This document shows, one piece after another, positions 43,803 through 52,198 of a stretch of 64,000 nt of DNA. Both the position numbers and the translations under genes were made by a program. Origin of the DNA: Fervidibacillus halotolerans (GTDB taxonomy: Bacteria; Bacillota; Bacilli; Bacillales; Caldibacillaceae); NCBI RefSeq assembly GCF_026547205.1, contig NZ_CP106877.1:636001-700000 (forward strand), read 5' to 3'. Each line of letters begins with the position of its first letter. Positions within the stretch are counted from its first letter, which is position 1. The notes under the pieces are model-generated. The model saw only the letters and a list, made by a program, of their open reading frames with translations. It did no database searches and was not told where the DNA came from.

Positions 43803-43942
43803 GTGGGTCAAGGTTCCGGTGGGTCAAGGTTCCGGTTCTTTTGGTTCACTTACTTCCAGGAAATGGTGGGCCAAGGTTCCGGTTCTTTTGGTTCACTTAC
43901 TTCCAGGAAATGGTGGGCCAAGGTTCCGGTTCCCTTGGCCCA
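43803..43942 (+). repeat. GTGGGTC hairpin array, three units plus a partial
   Basis: A 16-base partial copy is followed by two full 47-base units and a terminal one. Units begin GTGGGYCAAGGTTCCGG and include TTCACTTACTTCCAGGAAATG as spacer. The last unit has the perfect stem TGGGCCAAGG / CCTTGGCCCA. The array starts at the first base after the preceding stop codon. Confidence 0.9.
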
Positions 43943-44113
43943 TTTTCTAGAAGTTATTTCATTAAGAAAGTTCCAGTTCCTTCCTTTTACTTGTTTCTAA
44001 AATGAACGAATGTTGGTTGCCACAATTTCTTTTTCAAGAACATGTTGAAGCAATGCGCCTTCCTTTTATGGAAGGTTTTTTCAATTCATTTGAAAGTAAT
44101 CAATAATATGCAT

Positions 44114-44143
44114 TTGACAATAATGTGTAATACACAGTATTAT
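44114..44143 (+). promoter_or_regulatory. sigma-A promoter with palindrome, padR module 2
   Basis: TTGACA (44114-44119), an 18-base spacer and TATTAT (44138-44143). The spacer contains TGTGTA-A-TACACA (44124-44136), a perfect odd-centred palindrome and a candidate PadR operator. Confidence 0.75.
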
Positions 44144-44162
44144 ACGTGTAGGAGGTTTTTTT

Positions 44163-44504
44163 ATGGTTCCAAAAAAGGATGAAGACTTGTATCAAAGTTT
44201 ATTGCATGAATTGCGGCGGGGGACGATCGTTCTCACCGTTCTTAGCCAATTACAAACGCCTCAATATGGTTATTCCCTCGTTATGCTTCTTGAAAAAAAG
44301 GGGATTCCCGTTGAAGCGGGAACATTGTATCCTCTGTTGAGGAGATTAGAAAAACAAACCCTTTTGGAAAGTAGTTGGCAAACGGATACATCGAAGCCGA
44401 GAAAATATTATCAATTAAGTGAAACTGGAAAAAAAGTCTACGAAAATCTTCGAAATGATTGGTTTCAAATGGTAAAAAATATGGATGAACTTTTAAAAGG
44501 ATAG
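44163..44504 (+). CDS. PadR family transcriptional regulator (module 2)
   Basis: A 113-residue winged-helix regulator: RRGTIVLTVLSQLQTPQYGY, EAGTLYPLLRRLEKQTLLES, and SKPRKYYQLSETGKKVYENL. AGGAGG lies 8 bases before the ATG, and the promoter palindrome is placed for autorepression. The partner membrane protein starts 12 bases after the stop. Compared with module 1, the promoter elements are different, so the two modules likely answer to different signals. Confidence 0.9.
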   Translation: MVPKKDEDLYQSLLHELRRGTIVLTVLSQLQTPQYGYSLVMLLEKKGIPVEAGTLYPLLRRLEKQTLLESSWQTDTSKPRKYYQLSETGKKVYENLRNDWFQMVKNMDELLKG

Positions 44505-44515
44505 GATTGATTAAA

Positions 44516-45517
44516 ATGGATTATATAAATCGGTACATATATGCCGTGACGAAATATTTTTCGGGAAAACAGCGAGAGGAGATTGAAAAAGAACTGCGGG
44601 CGAACATTATGGATATGATTGAACAACAACAAGGGCCGGAACTGTTTGAAGAAAAAGTAAAGCAAGTTCTATTGAAATTAGGAGATCCAGAAAACATTGC
44701 GGATGGTTATCGAGGTACGAAACGGTATTTGATCGGTCCGAATTATTATGACACATATATTCTTGTTCTTAAAATTGTTATAGCATCTGTGTTCGTCGGT
44801 ATTTCGCTCGCTGTACTCGTAGAAAATCTTTTTATCAGCGGAAATCAAATCGGTCAAGTTATGGAAAATTACGTTTCCCTTGTCTTTTCCGGAGTTTTGC
44901 AAGCTTTTACTTGGACGACGGTTGCCTTTTTTATCATTGAACGTAAAAATCGTTTTGCAAGCCACCTCACACAAAAAAGAGAATGGGATTTATCGAAACT
45001 GCCTGCCATCCCTCATAACAAAGCAATCATTTCTTTTGCGGATGCGATCGCAACAATCGTAGTGACGACGGTTGTTTATACGATTGTTATTACGATTATT
45101 TTTTCTGATCCGGAACTGATTGCCGCATATGTTCAAGGTGACAATGGAACGGTTGTCATTCCCGTTTTTCATACTGACGTTTTACAAGGGTATAAATTTT
45201 TTATTTTGACCGTATTTATGATGAGTATTTTAAAGGCGTTATTAAAATTGTATTACCGAAAATGGACAGTTTCCCACGCTGTCATTCACAGTGTGCTCAC
45301 TGCTTTGGTTACAATTATTACTTTAGTGATCCTTTTAGATTCCACTGTATGGAATGCGAATTTCGCAACGGAAATTGATAGTCTGGTGAATTGGTCAATT
45401 GATTTCCCATTATTTTGGAAAAGAGTCAAACAGTCGATTGTTGCGGTGGTTGCCATTGTTGGTTTCACGCAAATTATCGTTGCCCTATATAAAGCATTTC
45501 GCTATCGATCGGCATGA
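44516..45517 (+). CDS. HAAS-domain membrane protein (module 2)
   Basis: The 333-residue product has a charged helical N-terminal domain (YFSGKQREEIEKELRANIMD) and about eight hydrophobic segments after residue 85. It matches module 1 in architecture (PadR then HAAS membrane protein) though it is longer. ATG 44516 is preferred, with AGGA 9 bases upstream; a TTG at 44507 is in frame. Both sides of the module carry nearly identical GTGGGTC arrays. Role unknown. Confidence 0.75.
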   Translation: MDYINRYIYAVTKYFSGKQREEIEKELRANIMDMIEQQQGPELFEEKVKQVLLKLGDPENIADGYRGTKRYLIGPNYYDTYILVLKIVIASVFVGISLAVLVENLFISGNQIGQVMENYVSLVFSGVLQAFTWTTVAFFIIERKNRFASHLTQKREWDLSKLPAIPHNKAIISFADAIATIVVTTVVYTIVITIIFSDPELIAAYVQGDNGTVVIPVFHTDVLQGYKFFILTVFMMSILKALLKLYYRKWTVSHAVIHSVLTALVTIITLVILLDSTVWNANFATEIDSLVNWSIDFPLFWKRVKQSIVAVVAIVGFTQIIVALYKAFRYRSA

Positions 45518-45521
45518 ATAA

Positions 45522-45645
45522 GTGGGTCAAGGTTCCGGTTCTTTTGGTTCACTTACTTCCAGGAAATGGTGGGTCAAGGTTCCGGTTCTTTTGGTTCACT
45601 TACTTCCAGGAAATGGTGGGTCAAGGTTCCGGTTCCCTTGGCCCA
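45522..45645 (+). repeat. GTGGGTC hairpin array, three units
   Basis: Two full 47-base units and a terminal unit, nearly identical to the array at 43803-43942 and in the same orientation. It begins five bases after the stop codon of the HAAS protein gene and ends before the convergent adenine deaminase gene. Confidence 0.9.
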
Positions 45646-45651
45646 TTTCTG

Positions 45652-47388
45652 TTATTCATCCACCGCAATTTTAATATGTTGAAAAGTGGTAGTATCAAAA
45701 AGACCTAAATCTGTAATTTTAAGTTCTGGTATGACGGGCAAGCTTAAAAACGAAAGGGTTAGAAAAAGGTTAAAATGCCGGTGTTTGCTTACTTCAAATA
45801 GAGCACGGTTTACATCAAACAATTGATTGGCGACAGTTTCATAATTTTGGTCTGACATAAGGCCGCCGATCGTAAGTGGTAATGTGGAGATTGGTTTTCC
45901 GTCCTTAACAACGACAAGACCGCCGCCGATTTCCTGCATCTTTTGGATGGCATAAATCATATCCTCATCATTTGTACCGGCAACAATTAAGTTATGGGAA
46001 TCATGAGCTACGGTTGTAGCAATGGCACCGTTCGTTAATCCTAGTCCTTTCACGATGGCAAGTCCGATATTACCGGTGTTTTTATGTCGTTCGAGCAAAG
46101 CGAGTTTTGCCAAGTTCTTTTCAGAAGAAGGGATGAAGCGTTCTCCATCGGTAGGAACTTTCATTAAACGTTTTATCGTTTCGATTTGATTCGGAATGAC
46201 TTCGATTACATGGGCTTTTTGATTATTTTTCACATGGATGGCTAAATCTTTTTTTGTAAGCTGATTACTATTTAGGTGGATGGAATTTGTTGCAAATTTA
46301 AATCGCTGTTCACTGGAGTCTAATCTTAAATATTGACCGTTTTTTGCAATTAATTTTCCAGCTTTATATACTTCTTCAATGGTTAACGTTTTTAAATCTT
46401 CGATAATCAAAAAATCTGCCGTAAATCCGGGTGCAATGGCTCCTTTTTGTTTTAGACCGAAACATTGGGCAGCGTTGATTGATGCCATTTGAATCGCAAT
46501 TAGGGGATCGAGACCGTTTTTTACAGCGAACCGAATATTGTAGTCGATGCTTCCTTCTTCAATCAGGTCGTCCAAATGCTTGTCATCTGTACAAAATAAA
46601 CAACGGTGACTGTTTTTTTCATTGACAACGCTGATTAAATCAGGCAAATTTTTTGCGACAGAACCTTGCCGAATCATGACATACATTCCGCGTGAGAGCC
46701 GATCTTTCATTTGTTCTTTCGTCACACATTCGTGATCCGTTTGAATTCCAGCGGCTCTATATACGTTGATGCCTTCAAAGTCTAGACCAGCTCCGTGTCC
46801 GTCAATATGATAAGGAGAAGCGGATATGAGTTTATCTATCATCCGATCTTCCAAGTTTTCAACACCGGGGTAATCCATAACTTCCGCAAGTCCGAGTACG
46901 CGGGGATGGTTATAGAAAGGTTTTAATTCTTCATCATTTAGTACTGCACCTGCGTTTTCAAATGGAGTAGCTGGGACTGAAGAGGGGAGCATACAAAACA
47001 CATCTAAATCTAAGTTCTCTGAGTCCTCTAACATAAAGGAGATACCTTCTGTTCCTGTGACGTTTGCGATTTCATGTGGATCGATGATGACGGTTGTTAT
47101 ACCATGGGGAAGGACCACTTTTGCAAATTCTTTTGGTGTTACCATGGAGGATTCGATGTGGACATGGGCATCAATGAAGCCTGGAACAATGAACTTACTT
47201 TCAGCATCAATAACTTCCTTTCCCACGTATTTTCCGATTCCACAAATGACTCCATCCGCAATGGCGATATCTCCATGAATAACCTCTAAATTAAAAACGT
47301 CGATAATTTTCCCATTTTTAATGACAAGATCTGCGGGGATTTGCCTACTAGCTACTTGAATTCTTTTTCTTAATTGATTTTTGTTCAT
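45652..47388 (-). CDS. ade: adenine deaminase
   Basis: Converts adenine to hypoxanthine plus ammonia (purine salvage). The 578-residue amidohydrolase has the metal-binding DAHVHIESSM, IDPHEIANVTG, and CTDDKHLDDLIEEG motifs, with the C-terminal family domain ending near FNLFLTLSFLSLPVIPELKI. AAAAGGAAAA precedes the ATG. The 5' leader holds a purine riboswitch whose J3/1 sequence is of guanine type. Since hypoxanthine is recognised by the same class, product feedback is likely (inference). Confidence 0.95.
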   Translation of the reverse strand: MNKNQLRKRIQVASRQIPADLVIKNGKIIDVFNLEVIHGDIAIADGVICGIGKYVGKEVIDAESKFIVPGFIDAHVHIESSMVTPKEFAKVVLPHGITTVIIDPHEIANVTGTEGISFMLEDSENLDLDVFCMLPSSVPATPFENAGAVLNDEELKPFYNHPRVLGLAEVMDYPGVENLEDRMIDKLISASPYHIDGHGAGLDFEGINVYRAAGIQTDHECVTKEQMKDRLSRGMYVMIRQGSVAKNLPDLISVVNEKNSHRCLFCTDDKHLDDLIEEGSIDYNIRFAVKNGLDPLIAIQMASINAAQCFGLKQKGAIAPGFTADFLIIEDLKTLTIEEVYKAGKLIAKNGQYLRLDSSEQRFKFATNSIHLNSNQLTKKDLAIHVKNNQKAHVIEVIPNQIETIKRLMKVPTDGERFIPSSEKNLAKLALLERHKNTGNIGLAIVKGLGLTNGAIATTVAHDSHNLIVAGTNDEDMIYAIQKMQEIGGGLVVVKDGKPISTLPLTIGGLMSDQNYETVANQLFDVNRALFEVSKHRHFNLFLTLSFLSLPVIPELKITDLGLFDTTTFQHIKIAVDE

Positions 47389-47404
47389 TTTTCCTTTTTC
47401 CCTT

Positions 47405-47437
47405 CTGTAATAAACTCAAACACGTTGAGTTTGACAG
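47405..47437 (-). terminator. ligand-dependent hairpin of the ade leader
   Basis: On the minus strand AAACTCAA, loop CGTG, TTTGAGTTT, extended by CTGT/ACAG outside. The T-run is short. Its 5' arm (GTCAAACT, 47435-47428) is the exact complement of AGTTTGAC (47470-47463) in the aptamer, so the hairpin and the alternative pairing exclude each other, as in transcription-control riboswitches. Confidence 0.6.
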
Positions 47438-47452
47438 AGAGATGTGGTGCTA

Positions 47453-47525
47453 TTCTCCCGTAGTCAAACTATTTCCGGTAGTTTGGTAGAGACGTTTGGA
47501 CCTTATTTCCAAACTTATACGAGAA
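47453..47525 (-). promoter_or_regulatory. purine riboswitch aptamer (guanine/hypoxanthine type) upstream of ade
   Basis: Read on the minus strand: P1 TTCTC...GAGAA, GTATAAG, P2 GTTTGGA/TCCAAAC, J2/3 GTCTCTACC, P3 AAACTA/TAGTTT with L3 CCGGAAA, and J3/1 GACTAC. These match the purine aptamer core. The base that decides specificity is C (GACTA), so guanine or hypoxanthine is the expected ligand, not adenine. Confidence 0.93.
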
Positions 47526-47549
47526 CGCGTTTCGTATTTTTAATTAATG

Positions 47550-47578
47550 ATTATACGGGTTATTTTATAAGAAAGCAA
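47550..47578 (-). promoter_or_regulatory. ade promoter
   Basis: Minus strand TTGCTT (47578-47573), 17-base spacer, TATAAT (47555-47550), about 25 bases upstream of the aptamer. Confidence 0.75.
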
Positions 47579-47778
47579 GAATGAAGGTGAATTTTTTAAC
47601 AGCTATATTTCTATATGCTTTGAAAAATGGAAATGGAATGTAAGTTGAGTAAAGAACGATTTTGGATATTGATATAGATTTAGAACGATTATATGATTAT
47701 GATATTGATAGATGGGAAATTTAAAGAATAGAAAAGTATAATTATTTAATAATTCACATATTGACAAAGGTGGGTTAA

Positions 47779-48054
47779 ATGATGAATTTCGATTCAACGG
47801 TTCATCTTCATATTGGTTACTATGAAGATTCTGTTGACTTAGAAGCTATTGCATATAAACTTCTAAATGAAGATAAATGGATTGTCTTTTTGAATGACGA
47901 CCAAGACGTTTCATTACTCGAAGGTGTATTACATCAATACGATTATTATGACCAGCTCGGTTATCGAATATTTGATATTCAGACGAAAGATTTAACTTAC
48001 GAAAGAGGATCGAAGTTGTTTAAAGACTGGCTAAAAAGCCGTAACGTTATTTAA
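47779..48054 (+). CDS. hypothetical protein, 91 aa
   Basis: A small acidic cytosolic protein. AAAGGTGGG lies 7-10 bases before two adjacent ATGs (47779, 47782). The sequence alternates strands and helices (STVHLHIGYYEDSVDLEAIA, KWIVFLNDDQDVSLLEGVLH, YRIFDIQTKDLTYERGSKLF) with no family that I recognise. The next gene is separated by a hairpin repeat. A ribosome binding site and a coding-like composition support reality. Confidence 0.6.
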   Translation: MMNFDSTVHLHIGYYEDSVDLEAIAYKLLNEDKWIVFLNDDQDVSLLEGVLHQYDYYDQLGYRIFDIQTKDLTYERGSKLFKDWLKSRNVI

Positions 48055-48072
48055 CGAAAAATGACGAGTTAA

Positions 48073-48117
48073 GTGGGTCAAGGTTCCGGTTCTTTTGGTT
48101 CACTTCTTTTGGTTCAC
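48073..48117 (+). repeat. GTGGGTC hairpin repeat, degenerate copy
   Basis: GTGGGTCAAGG, TTCCGGTT, CTTTTGGTTCAC, then a second CTTTTGGTTCAC half. It starts 18 bases after the stop codon of the preceding gene. Confidence 0.85.
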
Positions 48118-48216
48118 TTTCCGAAAATTGGTAGATCAATGCTACGGCTCCTTTTTCCTGTGGTATAATACTTAAGAGCATTTTACAAATTAAGAAGGGT
48201 TGTGAAGAAATAGTAC

Positions 48217-48927
48217 ATGGAAACCATTTTATTTGATGTGGATGATACGTTATACGATCAATTACAACCATTTCAACAGGCTTTTCATTCGGTTTTTCCG
48301 AATTTGACGGATATACCGATCGAAAAATTGTATGTTTCTAGTAGAAGGCATGGGGAACAATTGTTTAATAAAAGCGAAAGGGGAGAAATTTCATTACTGG
48401 ATTTGCACATTCATCGAATTACGGCCGCCTTTCGTGATTTTAACATCGAGATTGAAGATGAAAAAGCAGTTCAATTTCAAAAGGTGTACGAAAAGGCACA
48501 AAAACAGATTACCATTTTTCCAGAAATCGCCCGTTTATTCGATTTACTAAAGGAAAATAAAAAGCAAATGGGTATTTTAACCAATGGTCCTTATCAACAC
48601 CAATTGATGAAAGTCCATCGACTTGGATTAACTAAATGGATACCAATGGAGAATATTTTTGTATCCGAAGCGATAGGGAGTGCCAAACCAGATCCGCAAA
48701 GTTTTCAAATTGTCGAACAAAAGATGCAGATAGACAAGGAAAAAACCGTATATATTGGCGATTCCTTTGAAAATGATATGATTGGAGCGAAACGGGTCGG
48801 TTGGAGTGCAATATGGTTGAATCACCGCATGCGAAAACTACGCGAAACATCCGTTACGCCTGATAAAATTGTCCATAGTCCTGAAGAATTACTAAAGTAT
48901 GTAGTAACAAATTATTTGTGTTCATAA
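48217..48927 (+). CDS. HAD-superfamily hydrolase
   Basis: The 236-residue phosphatase has all four HAD motifs: nucleophile Asp and general acid in FDVDDTLYD, motif II Thr in MGILTNGPY, Lys of motif III in SAKPDPQSF, and acidic motif IV in YIGDSFENDMIGAKRVG. A helical cap (residues 15-85) places it in the YjjG/YfnB subclass (subfamily I), often nucleotide or phosphoglycolate-like phosphatases. GAAGGG precedes the ATG at 16 bases, a weak site. Substrate not decidable. Confidence 0.88.
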   Translation: METILFDVDDTLYDQLQPFQQAFHSVFPNLTDIPIEKLYVSSRRHGEQLFNKSERGEISLLDLHIHRITAAFRDFNIEIEDEKAVQFQKVYEKAQKQITIFPEIARLFDLLKENKKQMGILTNGPYQHQLMKVHRLGLTKWIPMENIFVSEAIGSAKPDPQSFQIVEQKMQIDKEKTVYIGDSFENDMIGAKRVGWSAIWLNHRMRKLRETSVTPDKIVHSPEELLKYVVTNYLCS

Positions 48928-49136
48928 CCGATCCGATTTGAATGGATGGTTCTTAAAATGTCCACTTTCTATAGAGAAAAAAATCGTTCGTTATATGTGT
49001 GACATTATGTTTATTATTTAACATGCTTTTAAATAATTATTGAGTCCTTGATACATTGGAAGTAAAAAGGGTAAACGAAATAGAAATCTCAACTTTTGAA
49101 TTAGCTGAAAATTAATCCATTTTTTTGAATAAAAAA

Positions 49137-49158
49137 GGCCTTGCTAACATGCAGGGCC
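49137..49158. terminator. bidirectional terminator between HAD gene and hut operon
   Basis: GGCCTTGC (49137-49144) pairs with GCAGGGCC (49151-49158) with one G-T pair. T-runs exist on both sides. Confidence 0.85.
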
Positions 49159-49249
49159 AATTTTTTTACGACATATTCGAACGTTCATTTAAGTAATATG
49201 AGGGGATACTTCATGCCTTCGTTTAAAAATTACTTTTTCCAACTGCTTG

Positions 49250-50587
49250 TTACAGCAATAAATATGCAATTGGTGTGGTGATTAGAATCGTTAAAACCGT
49301 CCGTTCAAACCAAATGAAAACCATTTTCGATATGCTAATCGGGATTTCCGTCGACAAAATTACAGGTACAACGGCAGAGAAAAAGATAATAGAAGATACG
49401 CTAACAACGCCAATAACGAATTTCGTAATGAGTGCTGCATCTACGACTAGAAGAGCTGGCAGAAACATTTCGGCAATCCCCATAGATGCAGCTTTGGCGG
49501 CCAAAGAAGCATCTGGAAGTTGGACAAGCCAAGTGAACGGGTAGAATATATACCCAATCAAATCGAACACAGGTGTATATTCTGCTAACACGAGTCCAAG
49601 AAGCCCGATCGACATAATGGAAGGAAGAATGGACGTTGTCATTAAATATCCATCTTTCAAATGAATCCAGACAGTTTTAACAAAATTGCTAGATTTTCTA
49701 GATACCTCCATTGCTTGGTTCCAGGCTTCTTTCATTCGGTGTTTTTTGATTACCTCTTCGGGATTCCCATCCATATTGTTAAAGTAGCCGTTGCTCATGT
49801 TTCTTAATGGATGCAATCTAACGGTAATAGCCGTCACAAAAAAGGTTACGAATAAAGTCACCCAAAAATACGTATTCCAAATTTCCATTAAGTCTAATGT
49901 TTTAGCAACAACGATCATAAAGGTAGCTGATACGGTAGAAAATCCGGTTGCAATAATGGCTGCTTCTTTAATTGAATATTTCCCTTCTTTAAATATACGG
50001 TTCGTAATTAACAAGCCGATTGAATAACTACCGACGAAGGAGGCAACTGCATCGATGGCAGATCTTCCAGGTGTTTTCCAAATCGGCCGCATGATCGGTT
50101 GCATAATTACTCCGATAAATTCTAATAAACCGTATCCTGTCAATAATGAAAGGAATACAGCACCGATTGGGACGAGTACGCCTACGGAAGCGACGAGACT
50201 ATTGAAAAGAAATGGTCCCATATCTGGTTCGAAAAGCCATTTAGGTCCGATTTCAAATACGATCAAGGATGCTACAACTAAGCCGATGATTTTAAAAATT
50301 GATAGGACAACATGAACCCCATCCTTTTTCCAATTTCCTTGAATAAAAGGATGTATTGCTCCAAAGGCAATGGTTACCAATAAATAAAAGGGGACCGCTT
50401 CAGGAAATGTATTTCGAATCCATGTGACGATGTGGTCTAAGGGAATCGATGAACGGTTATTTAATGTAATCGGAACGAAAAACATAAAAATTCCAATAAG
50501 ACTGAATATAATAAACTTGAAAAAGGGAATTACTGAAGACGGTTTTCCACTTTTTAACTCTGGCACCCCTGTTTGAATCTGATCCAT
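49250..50587 (-). CDS. YjiH family membrane protein (nucleoside-recognition/GATE domains)
   Basis: The 445-residue integral membrane protein has about ten helices and two GATE-type segments (near residues 130-190 with SFVGSYSIGLLITNRIFKEG, and 360-400). Family members are probable transporters or gates of unknown substrate. AAGGGATGATG precedes the ATG. It is the last gene after hutG-hutU-hutI with a 205-base gap. As no histidine permease (HutM) is present, it is a candidate for histidine or intermediate transport, inferred from position only. Confidence 0.8.
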   Translation of the reverse strand: MDQIQTGVPELKSGKPSSVIPFFKFIIFSLIGIFMFFVPITLNNRSSIPLDHIVTWIRNTFPEAVPFYLLVTIAFGAIHPFIQGNWKKDGVHVVLSIFKIIGLVVASLIVFEIGPKWLFEPDMGPFLFNSLVASVGVLVPIGAVFLSLLTGYGLLEFIGVIMQPIMRPIWKTPGRSAIDAVASFVGSYSIGLLITNRIFKEGKYSIKEAAIIATGFSTVSATFMIVVAKTLDLMEIWNTYFWVTLFVTFFVTAITVRLHPLRNMSNGYFNNMDGNPEEVIKKHRMKEAWNQAMEVSRKSSNFVKTVWIHLKDGYLMTTSILPSIMSIGLLGLVLAEYTPVFDLIGYIFYPFTWLVQLPDASLAAKAASMGIAEMFLPALLVVDAALITKFVIGVVSVSSIIFFSAVVPVILSTEIPISISKMVFIWFERTVLTILITTPIAYLLL

Positions 50588-50792
50588 TTCATCATCCCTT
50601 TTGTTTCAATATTATTCAAATGTAAACATGCAAACATACCCCTTTAAAAATTGCAGATAAATTACGAAAGATTCCAATCTATTCCTGTATGTTCGAAACT
50701 AACAAGATTCATTATGAAAAAGAGCGGTTTGTTTACGTCCCATATCAAGAAAAATGGATAGGTTTTAAAGTATATTTTACAATTAAATGCGG

Positions 50793-52070
50793 CTAAATGA
50801 TTAGTTTTCCTCCTTCGACAACTACCTTGCCCCGTTTAATGACCGTATCCACATGATTCATTCCGTATTGATAGGACAAAAATAAGTAATTTGGCACATT
50901 GAAGATGACAATATCGGCCTGTTTTCCTTTTTCTAAACTTCCAACGGTTTTTGCCCGATCAATGGCATGGGCGGCATTTATGGTCGCTGCAGTAATCGTT
51001 TCTTCCGGCGTCATCCCCATTTTCAAGCAGCCTAAATTCATAATAAAAGGTAAGGAAATGGTAGGGGACGAACCTGGATTGGAATCGGTCGATAAAGCAA
51101 CGGCTACACCGGCATCGATGATTTTTCGTGCAGGGGCAAATTCTGCCATTAAGAAAAAGGCTGTACCGGGAAGGAGTACGGCAATCGTATTTGTTTTTGC
51201 GAGTGCATGAATCCCTTCATCGGATGCTTTCAAAAGATGGTCGGCGGAAATAGCCCCGATTTGAGCAGCCAATTGTGCACCGCCTAAAGGTTCAATTTCA
51301 TCCGCATGGATTTTTGGCTGCAGTCCGTAACGTTTTCCTGCCTCCAATATTCGTCTCGATTGTTCAGGAGTAAAAACCCCTTTTTCACAAAAAACATCGT
51401 TAAATTCGGCTAATTTCCGTTCAGCAACTACAGGTAGCATCCTTTGAATAATTTCATCCACATAACGATCCGGGTCGTTTTCGTATCGTTTCGGTATAGC
51501 GTGGGCGCCCATAAATGTGGGAACAATATCGATTGGATGATTTTTTCGCAATTCATCAATTACTTCAAGCTGTTTGAGTTCCTGCTCTAACGTTAGTCCG
51601 TATCCACTTTTTATTTCAACGGTCGTCACTCCATAAAGTAAAAAGGTGTCTAATCTCCTTTTTGTTTCTTCATAGAGCGTATGGAAATCAGCTTTTTGGG
51701 TGGCAACGGTCGTTGCGTGAATCCCGCCACCAGCTTCCATAATTTCCATATATGATTTCCCTTCCAAACGCATAACATATTCCTTTTCCCTTGAACCTGC
51801 ATAGACGAGGTGGGTGTGGGGATCTACAAGACCCGGGGTAACGATCTTTCCCTTCGCATCGATTACTTGGGCCTGATTAATGTCATCCGTATATTTTTCT
51901 CGGATGAAATCATCTTCTCCGACGGCTAAAATGATTCCATCTTCCACAAGAATGCTTCCGTTTTCGATAATTTGGAGGTGCCTCATTTCATCTTTTTTTG
52001 CTGGTTTTTCTGAATGATTGGTCGTTGTGATTATTTGGGCGGCGTTTTTAATATATAGAATGTGATTCAT
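50793..52070 (-). CDS. hutI: imidazolonepropionase
   Basis: Third step of histidine degradation: hydrolyses 4-imidazolone-5-propionate to N-formimidoyl-L-glutamate. The 425-residue amidohydrolase has the metal motif DPHTHLVYAGSRE, a His/Glu pair in HADEIEPLGGAQLA and the catalytic STDSNPGSSPTIS. ATG 52070 is chosen (AAAGGAAG at 8 bases); a GTG at 52079 is in frame. It follows hutU by about 130 bases. Confidence 0.95.
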   Translation of the reverse strand: MNHILYIKNAAQIITTTNHSEKPAKKDEMRHLQIIENGSILVEDGIILAVGEDDFIREKYTDDINQAQVIDAKGKIVTPGLVDPHTHLVYAGSREKEYVMRLEGKSYMEIMEAGGGIHATTVATQKADFHTLYEETKRRLDTFLLYGVTTVEIKSGYGLTLEQELKQLEVIDELRKNHPIDIVPTFMGAHAIPKRYENDPDRYVDEIIQRMLPVVAERKLAEFNDVFCEKGVFTPEQSRRILEAGKRYGLQPKIHADEIEPLGGAQLAAQIGAISADHLLKASDEGIHALAKTNTIAVLLPGTAFFLMAEFAPARKIIDAGVAVALSTDSNPGSSPTISLPFIMNLGCLKMGMTPEETITAATINAAHAIDRAKTVGSLEKGKQADIVIFNVPNYLFLSYQYGMNHVDTVIKRGKVVVEGGKLII

Positions 52071-52198
52071 CTGACACACTTCCTTTACAATGGAATTTCC
52101 AAATATGCTTCAAATTGAACGCCTTAAACATATAATTTAATTGATTATTAATCTAAAGATTTATCCATCTTTTTTATATACGATTTTAAAGTTACAAA

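Noticed and set aside
43803-43942. CRISPR array reading of the 47-base units
   Set aside because: The spacer parts are identical between units, and there are no cas genes; a hairpin repeat explains it.
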